From positions 1-64,000 of the forward strand of contig CAWIUB010000011.1 in the NCBI GenBank assembly GCA_963839175.1: a stretch of DNA of 64,000 nt, written 5' to 3'. The notes below the pieces were generated by a model. It worked only from the letters and a program-made list of their open reading frames with translations. It was not told the DNA's origin and did not search any database. Source of the DNA: CAWIUB01 sp963839175. Its GTDB lineage: Bacteria; Actinomycetota; Actinomycetes; Mycobacteriales; Jatrophihabitantaceae. The position numbers and the translations under genes were made by a program. Positions 35,923 through 45,125 of the stretch are shown here, piece after piece (the first letter of the stretch is position 1; each line of letters starts with the position of its first letter).

Positions 35923-36459
35923 ATGTCCCGGGACCCCTCGGGCGCGCCACGACGCGCCCGGCGTAAGGCCGGGTCGGCGCAGGCCCCCCGGCGGGGCAGC
36001 TCATCGCCGGGGTCACGCCCCCGTTTGCAGCGGGTCGACGAGACGAGCGCGGGCGGGTTGGTGGTCGATCTGGCAGGCGAGACCCCACTGGGCGTGCTCA
36101 TCGGCCGCACCGACCGGCGCGGGCGGTTGCTCTGGTCGCTGCCGAAGGGGCACGTGGAGCCGGGCGAGACCGCCGAGCAGGCGGCCGTCCGCGAGATCGC
36201 CGAGGAGACGGGCATCAGCGGTGAGGTCCTGGGCAGCCTCGGCACGATCGATTTCTGGTTCATCGCCGACGGGCGCCGCATCCACAAGACCGTCCACCAC
36301 TTCCTGCTCAGGGCGGTCGGCGGCGAGCTGTCCGACGCCGACATCGAGGTGACCGAGGTCGAGTGGGTGCCGTTACCGGCCATCGCCGACCGGCTCGCGT
36401 ATCCGGACGAACGCGGCCTCATCGACGCCGCCGGACGGCTGCTGGCGGAGTCTGCGTGA
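35923..36459 (+). CDS. NUDIX hydrolase (MutT4-like)
   Basis: A 178-residue NUDIX protein. The Nudix box is complete: GHVEPGETAEQAAVREIAEETGI, with the REUXEE core for metal binding. The first ~45 residues are basic and low-complexity (RRARRKAGSAQAPRRGSS). It should hydrolyse a nucleoside diphosphate derivative; the Rv3908 (MutT4) equivalent sits in the same place in mycobacteria. Its TGA overlaps the GTG of the next gene, starting a tightly packed run NUDIX - DUF6049 - murJ. Confidence 0.9.
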   Translation: MSRDPSGAPRRARRKAGSAQAPRRGSSSPGSRPRLQRVDETSAGGLVVDLAGETPLGVLIGRTDRRGRLLWSLPKGHVEPGETAEQAAVREIAEETGISGEVLGSLGTIDFWFIADGRRIHKTVHHFLLRAVGGELSDADIEVTEVEWVPLPAIADRLAYPDERGLIDAAGRLLAESA

Positions 36460-38579
36460 CGCTTCGTCGTCTGCTGTGCGGGGCAGCGGCGCTCACGCTG
36501 CTCGGACTCGGCGCCGTCGTCGGCGTTCCGGCGGCCGCGGGGGTCACCCCACCGCAGAACGCCGTGCAGGTCACGGTGCTGGACATGACCCCGACCACGC
36601 CGGCCTATACGCCTACCGCCAAGCCCCTGACGATCACCCTGTCGCTGACGAACACGACGGACCTCACCCTGCAACAGGTCGGCCTCAACGTCGAACGGGA
36701 CGTCCCGATTACCGACCCCAACCAGCTCGAGCAGCTGTTCGGGAACCCCGCCGTCGTCGACGAGTCCAGCGCGACCTCGATGAGCAGGATGCAGGTCGGC
36801 CAACCCCTCGCGCCACATGAGACACGGACGGTCGTCTACCGGACGACGACGAGCAGCCAGAGCGACCCGGCGGTGTCCGACATCTGCCTGTGCTACACCG
36901 GTGTCTACCCGATCAACTTCACCGTCCAGGCCGCGGAGAATGCCGGCGACTACCCGACCGACGTGGGATTCGGGCAGACCTATCTGCCGTCGTTCCAGGA
37001 CAAGCCGACGGCCGCCCAGGTCGGCTGGCTGTGGCCGCTCATCGACCGGCCGCACCGGCTCACCAGCGACACCCAGTTCCTGGACGACGATCTGGCCACC
37101 TCCGTGGCTCCCGGTGGCCGGTTGTATCGAGCCCTGCAGGTGGCCGCGCAGGTCGCTGCCAAGAAGGTTCGGATGACCCTGGTGATCGACCCCGATCTGA
37201 TCGATGAGCTGGTCGTCATGTCGACGGGGTACACCGTCGCGGATGGCACGGGTCGCCAGGTACCCGGCACCGGTGGCGCGGTGGCCAAGGCATGGCTCGC
37301 GCAGCTCAAGGCGGTGCTGCCGAGTCACGACGTGGATCTGACCCCCTATGCCGATCCGGATACCGAGACCCTGGCGGAGGCGGGCACCTCGTGGACCGTC
37401 GGCGCGTTCACGCCCACCCAGCAGGTACGGGTCGAGAGCGTGGTGGGCACCGCCGTCGCAGACGTCGCCTGGCCGCCCACCGGCACGGTCAGCGAACGTG
37501 GGGTCGAACAGCTGCTCCGTCGCGGCGTGTCCACAATCGTGACCTCGGATGCCAGCTTTACCGCGGGGGCGGGGAACGATCCGCGGCTGCCGGCGGTCGC
37601 GCCGCTGCCGGTGTCATTGGGCGCGGCGGGCTCGTTGGCCGTGGTCACCGACTCGACGCTGCAGCGGCTTGCCGGGTCGCTGACGGGCGCGCACCGGACC
37701 GGCTTGACCGACCTGCCGGAGCTGGTCAGCGATCTCGCCGTCCGGGTGGCGCAGAACGCGACCACGGGCACCTTCGTGGCGATCACGCCGGATCGGCACG
37801 TCGACGCCGACCCCGTGGCGGCTACCCGCACGATCCTCGAGACCGCGGCGACCTCCTTCTCCGTACCGACGACGATGCGGCAGGCGACCCAGTCGATCAC
37901 CCCCGCCGACCGGGGTGACTTCACCAACCCGGCTATCCCCGCGCAGCTGCCCGGCTACCTGCAGGACGCCGCCTCCCGCGCTGCGCAGTTCCATACTGAC
38001 CTCACCCCGTCGCTGAGTACAGCCGCGTCGGAGGTGCTCTTCGGTGGCCTACCCGCCGCAATCCAACGCGCCCAGTCGGCCGGCTGGGCCACCAGCCCCG
38101 CCGCTGCAGAGCGCGCCGCCACGCAGCTGAACGGCCTGGTTGACGGCTGGCAGTCGGCGGTGTACGTCGCAAGGCCCGCCAACGGCAGCTACACGCTTGC
38201 CTCGGCGAGCTCACCGCTGTTCGTCACGGTGGTCAACATGCTGAGCGTCCCGGTCAAGGTCAAGGTCGCCATGACCACGGCCGACGGGGTGATCGGCTTT
38301 CACGCGGACGACATCGGCGCGCAGGAGATCCCCGCCGACGGCCAGCATGCCGTGCTACGGGTGCCGGTACACGTGCAGCGATCCGGCCGCTTCACCATTG
38401 CCGTCGCGGTCACGACCGCCGCCGGCGTGCAGCTCGGCGCGCCGGTCACGCTCAACATCCGCAGCACGGCTCTCGGGGCGATCGGGGTGATCATCACCAC
38501 GGTGGCCGGCGCGGTGCTGATGGTCGCATTGCTGGTCCGGGTGATCCGCCGACGACGGCACCGGCAGGTTAGCCAATGA
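36456..38579 (+). CDS. DUF6049-type secreted membrane-anchored protein (Rv3909-like)
   Basis: A 707-residue protein whose GTG overlaps the NUDIX stop. It has an N-terminal signal peptide (LRRLLCGAAALTLLGLGAVVGVPAAAG), a long extracytoplasmic part rich in Thr, Ala and Val with beta-type repeats (LTITLSLTNTTDLTLQQVGLNVER), and a single C-terminal membrane helix (AIGVIITTVAGAVLMVALLV) followed by a basic tail (RVIRRRRHRQ). This matches the layout of the mycobacterial Rv3909 protein. Its role is unknown; its fixed position before murJ suggests cell-envelope work. Overlap at both ends indicates strict co-translation with NUDIX and murJ genes. Confidence 0.8.
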   Translation: MTLRRLLCGAAALTLLGLGAVVGVPAAAGVTPPQNAVQVTVLDMTPTTPAYTPTAKPLTITLSLTNTTDLTLQQVGLNVERDVPITDPNQLEQLFGNPAVVDESSATSMSRMQVGQPLAPHETRTVVYRTTTSSQSDPAVSDICLCYTGVYPINFTVQAAENAGDYPTDVGFGQTYLPSFQDKPTAAQVGWLWPLIDRPHRLTSDTQFLDDDLATSVAPGGRLYRALQVAAQVAAKKVRMTLVIDPDLIDELVVMSTGYTVADGTGRQVPGTGGAVAKAWLAQLKAVLPSHDVDLTPYADPDTETLAEAGTSWTVGAFTPTQQVRVESVVGTAVADVAWPPTGTVSERGVEQLLRRGVSTIVTSDASFTAGAGNDPRLPAVAPLPVSLGAAGSLAVVTDSTLQRLAGSLTGAHRTGLTDLPELVSDLAVRVAQNATTGTFVAITPDRHVDADPVAATRTILETAATSFSVPTTMRQATQSITPADRGDFTNPAIPAQLPGYLQDAASRAAQFHTDLTPSLSTAASEVLFGGLPAAIQRAQSAGWATSPAAAERAATQLNGLVDGWQSAVYVARPANGSYTLASASSPLFVTVVNMLSVPVKVKVAMTTADGVIGFHADDIGAQEIPADGQHAVLRVPVHVQRSGRFTIAVAVTTAAGVQLGAPVTLNIRSTALGAIGVIITTVAGAVLMVALLVRVIRRRRHRQVSQ

Positions 38580-40465
38580 CCGACGACTGGAGCCCGGCGT
38601 CGCTGTACGGCAAGGGCCTCGTCACGATCGAGCCACGGCTATTCACCGAAGCCGACCCGGTCCCCGCGGTAAGCCTGCCAGCTTGGCAGCAGCTGGCCGA
38701 CGACGAGTGGTCCGCCCACTCGCCCGGTGGCACCGCCACCGCGGAGCCGCAATGGAGCACGACAACCTACGTCGGGTCCCGCCGGCATCATCCGCCCGGA
38801 CGGGCAACTAGTACGACCGCGACAGGGCAGCCGGAACCGCAAGCCGAGGACGACAGCAACCGGCGGCTACTTGCGTCCAGCCGGGTCATGGCGATCGCCG
38901 CCTTCACCGGCCGGATCACCGGATTCCTGCGCAACGTCCTGCTCGTCGCCGCACTCGGCACTGGGCTGGTCGGCGACGCATATAACGGGGCCAACAGCTT
39001 CCCGAACATGGTGTACGAGCTGCTGCTCGGCGGCGTGATGACCAGCATCATGGTGCCGCTGCTGGTCAGGGCCCAGGAGCGAGACGCGGACCACGGCGTC
39101 GGCTACGCGCAGCGGCTGCTCTCCATCGCCACCGCGGCGCTTGGCGCTGCGACGATCCTCGCAGTCGCTGCGTCGCCGCTCATCGCCGCGGCGTTCGTCT
39201 CCAACTACGACCAGCGCGGCCTGACCGCGACGTTCGCGGCGCTGCTGCTGCCGCAGATCTTCTTCTATGCGCTCACCGGGATGTTCATCGCGGTACTGAA
39301 CGTGCGGCACGTCTTCGCGCCGGGCGCCTGGGCTCCGGTCGTCAACAACGTCGTCGTGATCTGTACTATCGCGATCTTCTTCACGTTGCCCGGACCGAAA
39401 ACGCTGACCCCGTCGTCGATGACAACGGCACAGGTTCTCGTTCTCGGCATCGGCACCACGCTCGGCATCGTGGCGCAGGCGTTCGTGCTGGTGCCGTTCC
39501 TCCGTAAGTCCGGGTTCCACTGGAAGTGGCGCTTCCGAGCCCGGCCGAACGAGGTCGGCCGGATCAGGGAGGACGGGGCGCTCACGGTATGGGTGCTCGG
39601 TTACGTTCTGGCAAGCCAGGTCGGCGTGATCGTGATCACCAAGGTCGCCTACGGGATCCCGCACGGCGGGGTCACCTACTTCACCAATACCGACCTGCTG
39701 TTCTCGGTGCCGCAGGGCGTTCTCGTCGCCTCACTGCTCACCGCGCTGATGCCCCGCATGTCGCGTTCGGCGGCGCGCGGCGAGACCCCGGCCGTGATCG
39801 CTGACCTGTCGCTCGGTGCCCGGCTGTCGGCGGTCGCGCTGGTGCCGCTGACCGCAGCCTTCATCGTGCTCGGCCCGGTGTTCACCACGACCGTGTTCGC
39901 CTACGGCCAGACGACCATCGAGAGCGCTCGGCTGATCGGCGTGTCGCTCGCCTTCTGTGCCTATGGCCTGCTGCCCTTCGCCCTGGTGATGCTGCAACTG
40001 CGGGTCTTTTACGCAATGCGGGATGCGCGCACGCCCACCCTGATCAACGTCGTGATGGTGGCGGTCAAGATCACCCTGGTGCTGATCGCGCAAGCCACCT
40101 TGCACGATCCACGGCTGCTGGTAATTGCGCTGAACTTTTCCACCTCTGCGTCGTTCGTCGTCGGTTCGGTACTCGGGCACGTCATGCTGACACGGCGTTT
40201 CGGCCCGCTTGGCTTCCGCCGGGTGGCCCATACCGTCGGCCAGCTGGCCGTCCCGTCGGCCGCAAGCGGCGCGATCGCGGCGGTCGCCGTGTACCTCATC
40301 CGTCAGGAGATGGGCACCGGGCGAAGCGCGGCAGCCGTCGCGCTCGTCGTCGGCGCGCTGCTCGGCATCGCCGTCTTCGCCGCTGTGGCGTCCCGGATGG
40401 ACATCCCGGAGCTGCGCCAGCTGGGCGCCGGCGTGCGACGACGCCGGGAATCTGCGAGCCCCTAG
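38576..40465 (+). CDS. murJ: Lipid II flippase MurJ with N-terminal extension
   Basis: A 629-residue MOP-superfamily flippase that exports lipid II for peptidoglycan. The first ~98 residues are hydrophilic and disordered. The 14-helix core starts at SRVMAIAAFTGRITGFLRNVLLVAALG, with the essential-type Arg residues in that helix. Typical segments AYNGANSFPNMVYELLLGGVMTSIMVPLL and NLLFSVPQGV-like TDLLFSVPQGVLVASLLTALMPRMSR follow. The mycobacterial protein (Rv3910) carries a pseudokinase and an extracellular domain at its C-terminus; here the protein ends soon after the last helix, so that regulation is absent or separate. ATGA overlap with the preceding gene. Confidence 0.92.
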   Translation: MTDDWSPASLYGKGLVTIEPRLFTEADPVPAVSLPAWQQLADDEWSAHSPGGTATAEPQWSTTTYVGSRRHHPPGRATSTTATGQPEPQAEDDSNRRLLASSRVMAIAAFTGRITGFLRNVLLVAALGTGLVGDAYNGANSFPNMVYELLLGGVMTSIMVPLLVRAQERDADHGVGYAQRLLSIATAALGAATILAVAASPLIAAAFVSNYDQRGLTATFAALLLPQIFFYALTGMFIAVLNVRHVFAPGAWAPVVNNVVVICTIAIFFTLPGPKTLTPSSMTTAQVLVLGIGTTLGIVAQAFVLVPFLRKSGFHWKWRFRARPNEVGRIREDGALTVWVLGYVLASQVGVIVITKVAYGIPHGGVTYFTNTDLLFSVPQGVLVASLLTALMPRMSRSAARGETPAVIADLSLGARLSAVALVPLTAAFIVLGPVFTTTVFAYGQTTIESARLIGVSLAFCAYGLLPFALVMLQLRVFYAMRDARTPTLINVVMVAVKITLVLIAQATLHDPRLLVIALNFSTSASFVVGSVLGHVMLTRRFGPLGFRRVAHTVGQLAVPSAASGAIAAVAVYLIRQEMGTGRSAAAVALVVGALLGIAVFAAVASRMDIPELRQLGAGVRRRRESASP

Positions 40466-40500
40466 GATCGTTGCGCCGGACGGAGAGTGAGATACACCCT

Positions 40501-41457
40501 ATGAGCAAGCGCAATGTCATCATTGTTGGTTCCGGCCCGGCCGGGTACACGGCCGCGCTCTACACCGCACGCGCGGACCTCGACCCGCTGCTGTTCGAGG
40601 GCTCGCAGTTCGGCGGCGCCCTGATGACCACCACTGACGTCGAGAACTACCCGGGCTTCCCAGACGGGATCATGGGGCCCGAGCTGATGATGCTGATGCG
40701 CTCGCAGGCCGAACGGTTCGGCGCCGAAATCGTCAGCGACGACGTCGTCTCGCTGGACCTGACTGGTGACGTCAAGACCGTCCGGACGCACGACGGCGAG
40801 TACCAGGCCGACACGGTGATCCTCGCCATGGGATCGGCCTACCGCAAGCTTGGCCTCGCCCGGGAGGACGAGCTGTCTGGGCATGGGGTGTCCTGGTGCG
40901 CCACCTGCGACGGATTCTTCTTCCGCGACAAGGACATCGCCGTAGTCGGAGGTGGCGACACCGCGATGGAGGAGGCCACCTTCCTGACCCGCTTCGCGAA
41001 CTCGGTCACCGTCGTGCACCGGCGCGATGGGCTGCGGGCCACCAAGATCATGGCCGATCGCGCCGAGGCGAACGACAAGATCCGGTGGGCTTGGAACAGC
41101 GCAGTGACAGCGATCCATGGCGACGGCACGGTCGACGCAGTGACGTTGCGTGACACCCGCACCGGCGAGCAGCGTGACCTCGCGGTGCAGGGCCTGTTCA
41201 TCGCAATCGGCCACGAGCCACGCAGCGAGCTGGTCAAGGGCCAGGTGGACCTGGACGGCGAGGGCTACGTGCTGACCCAGAGCGGCACCACCCGCACCAA
41301 CCTGCCCGGCGTCTTCGCCGCCGGTGACCTGGTCGACCACGTCTACCGGCAGGCCGTCACGGCGGCCGGCACCGGCTGTCAGGCGGCCCTGGACGCCGAG
41401 CGCTACCTGGCCGCCCGCGCCGACAGCCCGGCCGCGGGAATTCCGGCGACCGCCTAG
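40501..41457 (+). CDS. trxB: Thioredoxin reductase
   Basis: A 318-residue FAD/NADPH enzyme that reduces thioredoxin. The FAD loop is VIIVGSGPAGYTAALY, the redox pair is CATC at 133-136, and the NADPH loop is VVGGGDTAMEEA followed by HRRDGLRA. The C-terminal FAD motif is GVFAAGDLVDHVYRQAVTAAGTGCQAALDAE. The start at ATG 40501 follows GGAGAG. It is followed by trxA after 44 bp. In mycobacteria sigM and an anti-sigma gene lie between murJ and trxB; here murJ is directly upstream. Confidence 0.97.
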   Translation: MSKRNVIIVGSGPAGYTAALYTARADLDPLLFEGSQFGGALMTTTDVENYPGFPDGIMGPELMMLMRSQAERFGAEIVSDDVVSLDLTGDVKTVRTHDGEYQADTVILAMGSAYRKLGLAREDELSGHGVSWCATCDGFFFRDKDIAVVGGGDTAMEEATFLTRFANSVTVVHRRDGLRATKIMADRAEANDKIRWAWNSAVTAIHGDGTVDAVTLRDTRTGEQRDLAVQGLFIAIGHEPRSELVKGQVDLDGEGYVLTQSGTTRTNLPGVFAAGDLVDHVYRQAVTAAGTGCQAALDAERYLAARADSPAAGIPATA

Positions 41458-41501
41458 CGCGTTGAGGCCGTAACACCTTCAACGATCAGGAGACAACTTT
41501 C

Positions 41502-41831
41502 ATGGGGCAGAACACCAAGACGGTCACCGACGCGAGCTTCGACGACGATGTGCTACGGGCTGACGGACCGGTGCTCGTCGACTTCTGGGCGGAGTGGTGC
41601 GGGCCGTGCCGCATGGTTTCCCCGGTGCTGGACGAGATCGCCGGCGAACACCCGGACAAGATCACGGTCGTCAAGGTGAACATTGACGAGAACCCGCGCA
41701 TCGCGCGCGACTACCAGATCATGTCGATCCCGACGATGTCGGTGTTTCAGAAAGGTCAGGTCGTCAAGTCGATCGTCGGCGCCAAGCCCAAGGCGGCGTT
41801 GCTGAGGGACCTGGCCGACTTCATCGCCTGA
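41502..41831 (+). CDS. trxA: Thioredoxin
   Basis: A 109-residue thioredoxin with the full fold: LVDFWAEWCGPCRMVSPVLDEIA, where Cys33 and Cys36 form the redox pair, then VNIDENPRIARDYQIMSIPTMSVFQKGQ, with the cis-Pro in SIPT. It is reduced by the enzyme encoded upstream and passes electrons to ribonucleotide reductase, methionine sulfoxide reductases and others. AGGAGA lies 8-13 bases before ATG 41502. Likely an operon with trxB. Confidence 0.97.
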   Translation: MGQNTKTVTDASFDDDVLRADGPVLVDFWAEWCGPCRMVSPVLDEIAGEHPDKITVVKVNIDENPRIARDYQIMSIPTMSVFQKGQVVKSIVGAKPKAALLRDLADFIA

Positions 41832-41953
41832 GCGCAGAACACGTTGCCCGGCCGCGGCGGACACCCGCTGTGGCTGGGCATTTTGCTCCCTTTTGCGGTG
41901 AGCCGCGCCAGGGCATAGGGTGCGGTCGGGCCAGGACTCGTGCCTCGTGCACA

Positions 41954-43159
41954 ATGGCTCACGACTCCAGTCGGCCGGTACCGCTTCCGGTCGACGCACA
42001 TCGACCCGACCTACATCGACAACGTGAGGCCCGTCAGCTGATGCAGCTACTTCGCCGCGGCACTGCTGGGGACGCCGTCGTCGAGATCCGGCGCATCCTG
42101 GCCGGGCTGGGGTTGCTGTCGAATACCGACCCGCTCACCCAGGCCACTTTCGATTACCCCACGGAGCTTGCTGTGCGGCACTTCCAGCAGCGCCGCGGCA
42201 TCTCGGTCGACGGGATCGTCGGCCCGGAAACGTTCAGCGCGCTGCAGGCCGCCCGCTGGCGGCTCGGTGATCGGGTACTCGGTTTCACCCCGGCGGCGCT
42301 GCTCGTGGGCGACGACGTCACCGCGTTGCAGGTGCAGCTGCAGGAGATCGGCTACGAGCTGACCCGGGCCGACGGCATCTTCGGCGTTGCTACCGAACGG
42401 GCGCTGCGCTCGTTCCAGCGCGACTACGGCCTCGTCCCGGACGGTGTCTGCGGGCTGATCACCCTTCGCGCGTTACGGCAACTGAGCCGTCGGGTGGTGG
42501 GCGGGCGACCACAGCTGCTGCGCGAGCAAGCCGCCGTCTCGGCGGCCGGGCCGAACCTGCTCGACAAGCGGATCGTGCTCGACCCCGGGCACGGCGGAGC
42601 CGACCCGGGCGCGCAGGACGACGAAGTCTGCGAGGCCGAGCTTGCCTGGGACCTGGCCGCCCGGCTGGAAGGGCGACTGACCGCGCTCGGGGTGACGCCC
42701 TGGGTCACCCGTGGGCCGGCCACCGGCTGCACAGACGAGCAGCGCGCACAGTTCGCCAACGAGGTCGGCGCCGATCTGGTCCTGTCGCTGCACGTCGATG
42801 CGGCCGCCTCACCCCACCCCAACGGCATCGCGACGTATCACTACGCAGGCGCCGAATCGAGCTCGACGATCGGCGAGCGGCTTGCCGACCTGGTACAGCG
42901 TGAGCTGGTGGCCCGTACGGGCCTGCTCGACGCCCGGGTCCACGGCAAGACGTGGACGATCCTGCGGCTGACCCGGATGCCCGCCGTCCGCGTCGAGATC
43001 GGCTATCTGACCTCGCCGCGCGACCGGGCCCGGCTCGTCGACCCTTCCTTCCGCGACACCGTGGCCGAGGGCCTGCTCGTCGCGGTCCAGCGGCTGTACC
43101 TGCCGAAGGCGGACGATCCGCCCACCGGCGCCATGCGGATTCCGGCCGTCGTCGGCTGA
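41954..43159 (+). CDS. cwlM: CwlM-type protein: two peptidoglycan-binding repeats and amidase_3 domain
   Basis: A protein with two PG_binding_1 repeats (about EIRRILAGLGLLSNTDPL...FQQRRGISVDGIVGPETFSAL and LQVQLQEIGYELTRADGIFGVATERALRSFQRDYGL) followed by an amidase_3 fold (LDKRIVLDPGHGGADPGAQ... through RMPAVRVEIGYLTSPRDRARL). In mycobacteria CwlM is a cytoplasmic activator of MurA rather than an enzyme. Here the zinc-type His in DPGHGG is kept (mycobacteria have R there), as are Glu in CEAELAWDLA, His in SLHVDAA and Glu in VEIGYL, so catalytic competence is possible. No signal peptide. The ATG at 42041 is an alternative start; neither has a good ribosome site. Confidence 0.85.
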   Translation: MAHDSSRPVPLPVDAHRPDLHRQREARQLMQLLRRGTAGDAVVEIRRILAGLGLLSNTDPLTQATFDYPTELAVRHFQQRRGISVDGIVGPETFSALQAARWRLGDRVLGFTPAALLVGDDVTALQVQLQEIGYELTRADGIFGVATERALRSFQRDYGLVPDGVCGLITLRALRQLSRRVVGGRPQLLREQAAVSAAGPNLLDKRIVLDPGHGGADPGAQDDEVCEAELAWDLAARLEGRLTALGVTPWVTRGPATGCTDEQRAQFANEVGADLVLSLHVDAAASPHPNGIATYHYAGAESSSTIGERLADLVQRELVARTGLLDARVHGKTWTILRLTRMPAVRVEIGYLTSPRDRARLVDPSFRDTVAEGLLVAVQRLYLPKADDPPTGAMRIPAVVG

Positions 43160-43172
43160 CGCGGGGCCCTGC

Positions 43173-43194
43173 GAAGTCGTGTCAGCGACTTCGT
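43173..43194. terminator. Hairpin between convergent cwlM and GNAT genes
   Basis: CGAAGTCG (43173-43180) pairs with CGACTTCG (43187-43194) over a six-base loop TGTCAG, just after the cwlM stop and just after the convergent acetyltransferase stop. It lacks a T tract, but its place suggests a bidirectional terminator. Confidence 0.5.
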
Positions 43195-43204
43195 GGATGC
43201 ATCG

Positions 43205-43822
43205 TCAGCCGCGGGACAGCGCAGGCGGTGACACAGAGGACAGCAGCCGCTCGACCGCGTACTCCACGTCCTCCCGCCAGGATGCGATCGACCGAACGTC
43301 CAGGCGCAGCCGCGGAAACCGCGGATGTGGGCGTACTGTCTTGAAGCCGACCGCACGCAGGTAGTCGGCCGGCAGCACGCAATCCCGCTCGTTGCTCAAG
43401 CCCTCGTGGCCGAACGCCTCGACGGCCTTGACGCCGCGCCGGGCCGCGTCGCGTGCGACGCCCTGCAGCAGCACGCGGCCCAGGCCCGCTCCGCGAAACT
43501 GGGGCTGCAAGCGTCCCACCATCAGCAAGATGGCATCCGCGCCGACCGGCGAGGTAGGGAACGCGGCGGCCCGCGGTACATACCCGGGAGGCGCGAACAG
43601 CACGTACCCGGCAGGTGCCGAGTCGACGTAGAGCAGCTTCCCGCAGCTGCCCCACTGCAGCAGCGTGTCGGAGACCCAGGCCTCCTTCTCCAGTTCGCCG
43701 GCGCCCGATTCCGTCGCTTGCTCGCCAGCGGCCGGGTCCAGCTCCCAGTACACGCACGAACGGCACCGCTCGGGGAGGTCGGCGAGGTTGTCCAGTGTGA
43801 TGTCGACCAGTCGTCGTGACAC
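43205..43822 (-). CDS. GNAT-family N-acetyltransferase
   Basis: A 205-residue acetyltransferase. After a Cys-containing N-terminus (LPERCRSCVYWELDP), the GNAT core reads KLLYVDSAPAGYVLFAPPGYVPRAAAFP, then the acetyl-CoA loop region LLMVGRLQPQFRGAGLGRVLLQGVARDAARRGVKAVEAFG (Q/RxxGxG/A). The substrate is unknown. The GTG at 43822 is chosen since it begins ITLDNLADLPERC directly before the core; an upstream extension to 43912 is not conserved-looking. Its start is 40 bp after the stop of the aminotransferase gene, so the two may form an operon. A homologue lies near parAB in several actinobacteria. Confidence 0.85.
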   Translation of the reverse strand: MSRRLVDITLDNLADLPERCRSCVYWELDPAAGEQATESGAGELEKEAWVSDTLLQWGSCGKLLYVDSAPAGYVLFAPPGYVPRAAAFPTSPVGADAILLMVGRLQPQFRGAGLGRVLLQGVARDAARRGVKAVEAFGHEGLSNERDCVLPADYLRAVGFKTVRPHPRFPRLRLDVRSIASWREDVEYAVERLLSSVSPPALSRG

Positions 43823-43862
43823 CAGCCGCCTCCCGACCCGCGTTGGCACGACCGATCCGATG

Positions 43863-45098
43863 CTAGATCGCCTGAGGAGCCCGGCGATAGTCGTCGAGGA
43901 ATGCCCCGACACGGCCGATTGCCTCCGTCAGGTCGTCGGCGCGCGGCAGGGTGACGATCCGCAGATGATCGGGATTCGGCCAGTTGAACCCGGTGCCCTG
44001 CACGACCAGCACGTGCTGCTGGCGCAACAGGTGCAGCACGAACAGCTGGTCGTCCTTGATCGGATAGAGCTCCGGATCCAGACGGGGGAACACGTACATC
44101 GCCCCACGTGGTTGCACGCAGGTGACGCCGGGAATCTGTTTGAGCGCGGCCATCGCGGCGTCCCGTTGCTCGTGCAGCCGCCCACCCGGCAGCACCAGGT
44201 CGTTGATGCTCTGCCGGCCGCCCAGGGCGGTTTGGATGGCGTGCTGTGCCGGGACGTTCGCGCACAGCCGCATGTTGGCGAGCACCGCAATACCCTCCAG
44301 GTAGCTCGCGGCGCGCAGCTTCGGACCCGTGATCATCAGCCAGGCCGCCCGGAACCCGGCCAGCCGGTAGGCCTTCGACAGCCCGTTGTACGTCAGCGTG
44401 AACACGTCCGGGGCAACGGCCGCGAACGGGGTATGCGTGGCGTCGTCGTACAGCACCTTGTCGTAGATCTCGTCCGCCATGACGACCAGGTCGTGACGGC
44501 GGGCCAGTTCGGCGATCTTCTCTAGTATTTCTGTCGGATAGACGGCGCCGGTCGGATTATTCGGGTTTATGACGACAATCGCCCTTGTTCTTGGCGATAT
44601 CTTGCTGGTGAGGTCTTCGATGTCTGGCAGCCAGCCGTTCGCTTCGTCACACAGATAGTGCACCGGGCGGCCACTGGCAAGCGAGGTCGACGCCGTCCAG
44701 AGCGGGTAGTCAGGCGCGGGGATCAGCACCTCGTCGCCGTCGTTCAGCATGCCTTGCAGGGACATCGTGATCAACTCGCTGACCCCGTTGCCGAGCCAGA
44801 CGTCATCCACGTGGACGGTGTCGATGCCACGTTGCTGGTAGTGCTGCACGATCGCGGTCCGGGCCGACAGCAGCCCCTGGGAGTCCGAGTAACCCTGCGA
44901 GGCGGGCAGGTTGCGGACGACGTCGACGAGGACCTCTTCGGGCGCGTCGAAGCCGAATGGGCCGGGGTTGCCGATGTTCAGCTTGATGATCCGCCGGCCT
45001 TCGTCCTCGAGCCGTTTGGCCTCCTCGAGCACAGGTCCGCGGATGTCGTAGCACACGTTGGCCAGCTTGTCCGACTGCAGCAACTCCCGAGCGATCAT
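43863..45098 (-). CDS. PLP aminotransferase, alanine/aspartate type (class I)
   Basis: A 411-residue fold-type I aminotransferase close to mycobacterial Rv0337c and E. coli AlaA. The signature segments are LNIGNPGPFGFDAP, YSDSQGLLSARTAIVQHY, GVSELITMSLQGML, INPNNPTGAVY, MADEIYDKVLYDDATH, and the PLP lysine in TYNGLSKAYRLAGFRAAWL. It probably makes alanine from pyruvate and glutamate, though aspartate use cannot be excluded. It opens next to a set of 54-63-bp tandem repeats at its 5' end, which therefore lie in its promoter region. Confidence 0.9.
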   Translation of the reverse strand: MIARELLQSDKLANVCYDIRGPVLEEAKRLEDEGRRIIKLNIGNPGPFGFDAPEEVLVDVVRNLPASQGYSDSQGLLSARTAIVQHYQQRGIDTVHVDDVWLGNGVSELITMSLQGMLNDGDEVLIPAPDYPLWTASTSLASGRPVHYLCDEANGWLPDIEDLTSKISPRTRAIVVINPNNPTGAVYPTEILEKIAELARRHDLVVMADEIYDKVLYDDATHTPFAAVAPDVFTLTYNGLSKAYRLAGFRAAWLMITGPKLRAASYLEGIAVLANMRLCANVPAQHAIQTALGGRQSINDLVLPGGRLHEQRDAAMAALKQIPGVTCVQPRGAMYVFPRLDPELYPIKDDQLFVLHLLRQQHVLVVQGTGFNWPNPDHLRIVTLPRADDLTEAIGRVGAFLDDYRRAPQAI

Positions 45099-45125
45099 CC
45101 GTCAACCATGGCATACCGCGCTGGT

